The notes under the pieces were generated by a model. The model did not search any database. It had not been told where the DNA came from and saw only the letters and a program-made list of their open reading frames with translations. 55,205 nt of DNA, from assembly GCA_003611805.1 (NCBI GenBank), contig RAYM01000021.1, positions 1-55,205 on the forward strand, in the 5' to 3' direction. This document shows, in pieces, positions 53,455 to 55,205 of this stretch; within the stretch, counting starts at the first letter, position 1, and every line of letters begins with the position of its first letter. This DNA comes from a bacterium 1xD42-87. GTDB lineage: Bacteria; Bacillota; Clostridia; Lachnospirales; Lachnospiraceae. The translations under genes were made by a program, and so were the position numbers.

Positions 53455-54663
53455 ATGGCAAATATCAGAGAATATTTCAGAAATAAGGAAAAGCGGGACA
53501 AGGAACAAAAGCCGCTCAGAATCAGCTACCGGGAAAAGATCAAAAGCCATAAGTTTACTGTGTTTTACAGGGTGACCCTTGTTCTGCTGCTTCTTGCTGC
53601 TATTGGCGCTGTGGTTTTTATACAATGGAAGAACAAGGTTTATACGGAGAGCATAGAACTTTCAAACGTGGAAATCAAGATTCCGTCCGACGCACAGATG
53701 ATGCCCTTCGCGTCAAATCTTCTTACATATAGTAAAGATGGAATCAGCTGTATGGACACGAAGGGCAATGCAGTGTGGAACCAGACTTTTGAAATGCAGA
53801 ATCCCATGGTGGATATTAATCAGAGTGTAGTGGCGGTCGGTGATTATAACGGTAGAGAGATTTATGTGATGAACACGGAATCCTTGCTTGGAAGGATCAC
53901 AACCAACCGACCGGTACGTGATTTTTGCGTGTCTGCGGGCGGCGTAGTGGCGGCGGTACTGGATGACACGAATGTCACTTTGATCTGCCTTTATGATGCA
54001 AAGGGGAATGAGCTGGTGCGTTTCCGAACAACTATGAAAGAGAGCGGCTATCCGGCGGAGGTATCTATTTCGCCAAGCGGCGAGCTTGTGTGCGTTTCTT
54101 ATTTGTATGTAGACAGCGGACATATGAAATCCAGCGTAGCCTTTTATAATTTCGGCGCGGTGGGTCAGAATAATACGGACAATTATGTGAGCGGTTATGA
54201 TTACATAGATACGGTAGTGCCATTTGCGCGCTTTCTTGACAACCGTTCTCTTTTTGCGGTGTCTGACGACAGAATTATGTTTTTCGGCGGCGCGCAGAAA
54301 CCAGTCACCATGGCGGAGAAACTGCTGGATGAAGAAGTGAGGGGTGTTTATTACGGGAGCGAATATGTGGGACTGGTATTTAACAGTAGGGAGAGCGGCA
54401 GCAGATACCGGCTGGATGTATACCATAAGTCAGGTGACTTTGTCTGTTCTATTGCGTATGATATAGAGTGCAGGGATATTTTGTTCCATGAGGACCAGAT
54501 CATTATATATAATGAATCCGACTGCCAGATTTATAACAGCAGAGGTGTGCAGAAATATGCAGGGAAATTTAACAAAACGGCTTTGATGCTGATACCGCAG
54601 AATGCGTCTTATACCTATATGGTAGTGACGCCGGATTCCATTGATACAATAGAATTGAGATAA
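53455..54663 (+). CDS. DUF5711 family membrane-anchored beta-propeller-like protein
   Basis: A 402-residue protein: basic cytosolic N-terminus MANIREYFRNKEKRDKEQKP, one membrane helix (about residues 40-58), then an extracytoplasmic region with recurring 40-50 residue beta units (NLLTYSKDGISCMDTKGNAV, DFCVSAGGVVAAVLDD, SISPSGELVCVSY) suggesting a WD40/PQQ-like propeller. I recall this layout as DUF5711 in Clostridia, function unknown. An ATG with AAGGA upstream at 53455 starts it; an upstream extension lies in repeat DNA. It ends 6 bases before the CvpA-like gene. Confidence 0.78.
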   Translation: MANIREYFRNKEKRDKEQKPLRISYREKIKSHKFTVFYRVTLVLLLLAAIGAVVFIQWKNKVYTESIELSNVEIKIPSDAQMMPFASNLLTYSKDGISCMDTKGNAVWNQTFEMQNPMVDINQSVVAVGDYNGREIYVMNTESLLGRITTNRPVRDFCVSAGGVVAAVLDDTNVTLICLYDAKGNELVRFRTTMKESGYPAEVSISPSGELVCVSYLYVDSGHMKSSVAFYNFGAVGQNNTDNYVSGYDYIDTVVPFARFLDNRSLFAVSDDRIMFFGGAQKPVTMAEKLLDEEVRGVYYGSEYVGLVFNSRESGSRYRLDVYHKSGDFVCSIAYDIECRDILFHEDQIIIYNESDCQIYNSRGVQKYAGKFNKTALMLIPQNASYTYMVVTPDSIDTIELR

Positions 54664-54669
54664 ATCAGA

Positions 54670-55071
54670 ATGAGACAGGAAATGTTAACGTTCGCCTTTG
54701 CGGCGGTTGTGCTTTTACTATTTATATGGAGGATTCGGGGAGGGTATGCCTGTGGCATGATGCAGGAAGTTGTCAATCTTTTGTCGGGCGTAATCTCTCT
54801 GGCGTGTGTGGCGCTGGCTTTTCTTGCGGTCACCAGTGCAATGAACAAATCAACACATATATTGACGGCCTGTATTATTGCGCTGATCTTGCTGGGGGTT
54901 CTTTTCAAACTTTTTCGTTTGATCTTCGCTCCGCTTTTAGCGGTCGGGAGCATATCGATAGTGAGTGGAATTAACAAATTGCTGGGTGCGGTAATGGGAG
55001 CTGCAGAAGCGTGTCTGCTGGCATATTTTTTCTATAAAGTGTTAGCTCATTTCGGAATTTATGTGCTTTGA
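54670..55071 (+). CDS. CvpA-like membrane protein
   Basis: A 133-residue protein with four hydrophobic helices. The second loop reads RGGYACGMMQEVVNLLSGVISL, resembling the G-x-x-x-G ... E-x-x-x-L-L pattern of the CvpA (colicin V production) family. Its function in Firmicutes is unclear, possibly envelope integrity. It is coupled to the DUF5711-like gene. It stops 42 bases before the promoter at the window end. Confidence 0.65.
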   Translation: MRQEMLTFAFAAVVLLLFIWRIRGGYACGMMQEVVNLLSGVISLACVALAFLAVTSAMNKSTHILTACIIALILLGVLFKLFRLIFAPLLAVGSISIVSGINKLLGAVMGAAEACLLAYFFYKVLAHFGIYVL

Positions 55072-55113
55072 TTTTTTTCTTGAAAAAATTTCAAAAAAAT
55101 TTCAAAAAACCCG

Positions 55114-55142
55114 TTGACATTCAATTATTCTTCTGCTATTAT
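55114..55142 (+). promoter_or_regulatory. Strong promoter with A-tract upstream element
   Basis: TTGACA (55114-55119), 17-base spacer, TATTAT (55137-55142), preceded by phased A/T tracts (AAAAATTTCAAAAAAATTTC type, 55083-55110) resembling an UP element. Transcription near 55149 would run out of the window into a GC-richer leader. This is the look of an rRNA operon promoter. Confidence 0.75.
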
Positions 55143-55205
55143 ATGAAAGTCGCTTGCGGAAATGATTTAAAGCATGGCGACAGCGGGAAGAATGTAAAAC
55201 ATTCT

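Overview
The window is a contiguous piece of a Gram-positive Clostridia chromosome, most likely Lachnospiraceae. The evidence is the gene content and order (ireB-ruvX-DUF1292, mltG-trmR-U32 peptidase, tadA/SRP RNA/dnaX/ybaB/recR), the large Bacillus-type SRP RNA, [FeFe]-hydrogenase maturases, type III glutamine synthetase, strong AGGAGG ribosome sites and frequent TTG/GTG starts. Almost everything is on the plus strand. Only yjfB, one radical-SAM gene, and the tRNA-Ser/SRP RNA unit are on the minus strand.

Layout. 1-0.9 kb: end of a decayed acyltransferase. 0.97-6.7 kb: housekeeping run ireB, ruvX, DUF1292, RNase J, YlbF-like, a catalytic-domain-less MltG-like protein, trmR and trhP (wobble-uridine modification). 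6.8-9.7 kb: an MBOAT/SGNH pair that probably O-acylates a surface glycan. 9.7-12.2 kb: glnN behind a promoter and an attenuator-like leader, then tRNA-Gln, whose promoter overlaps the glnN terminator. 12.2-16.4 kb: a LytTR two-component pair followed by two ABC exporters that have lost internal segments and reading frame. 16.4-21.1 kb: hydE, hydG, hydF and an acyl-ACP thioesterase. 21.2-23.6 kb: cvfB, a CPBP protease, convergent yjfB. 23.8-29.6 kb: a CdaR/PucR-like regulator, a 48-residue ORF, ftsE-ftsX, an EnvC-like M23 hydrolase activator and a CtpA-type protease, i.e. a division/peptidoglycan hydrolysis cluster, interrupted by a 61-bp direct repeat.

29.8-33.8 kb: GNAT, HD-GYP, YesL-like and GGDEF genes (a likely c-di-GMP pair). 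34.1-37.8 kb: sugar ABC importer (binding protein plus two permeases) behind a LacI/CcpA-like operator. 37.9-41.1 kb: csoR-copA under a promoter whose spacer is a CsoR-type palindrome; copA carries a C-terminal CopZ-like domain with its own ribosome site. 41.3-43.6 kb: MsmK/UgpC ATPase, which probably powers the importer upstream, and a second CdaR/PucR-like paralogue. 43.8-45.9 kb: a lineage-specific unknown protein and a PflA-like radical SAM enzyme. 45.9-50.8 kb: SRP RNA, tRNA-Ser, tadA, pfkA, dnaX, ybaB, recR. 50.9-55.1 kb: galM, then LysM, DUF5711-like and CvpA-like membrane proteins. The window closes on a very strong promoter with an A-tract upstream element, probably that of an rRNA operon.

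No CRISPR array, prophage, transposase or obvious defence island is visible. The most interesting points are the internal copZ start in copA, the sequence-decayed twin ABC exporters, the glnN leader, and a recurrent class of intergenic palindromes with GAA loops. Functions are assigned from recognised motifs without database searches.
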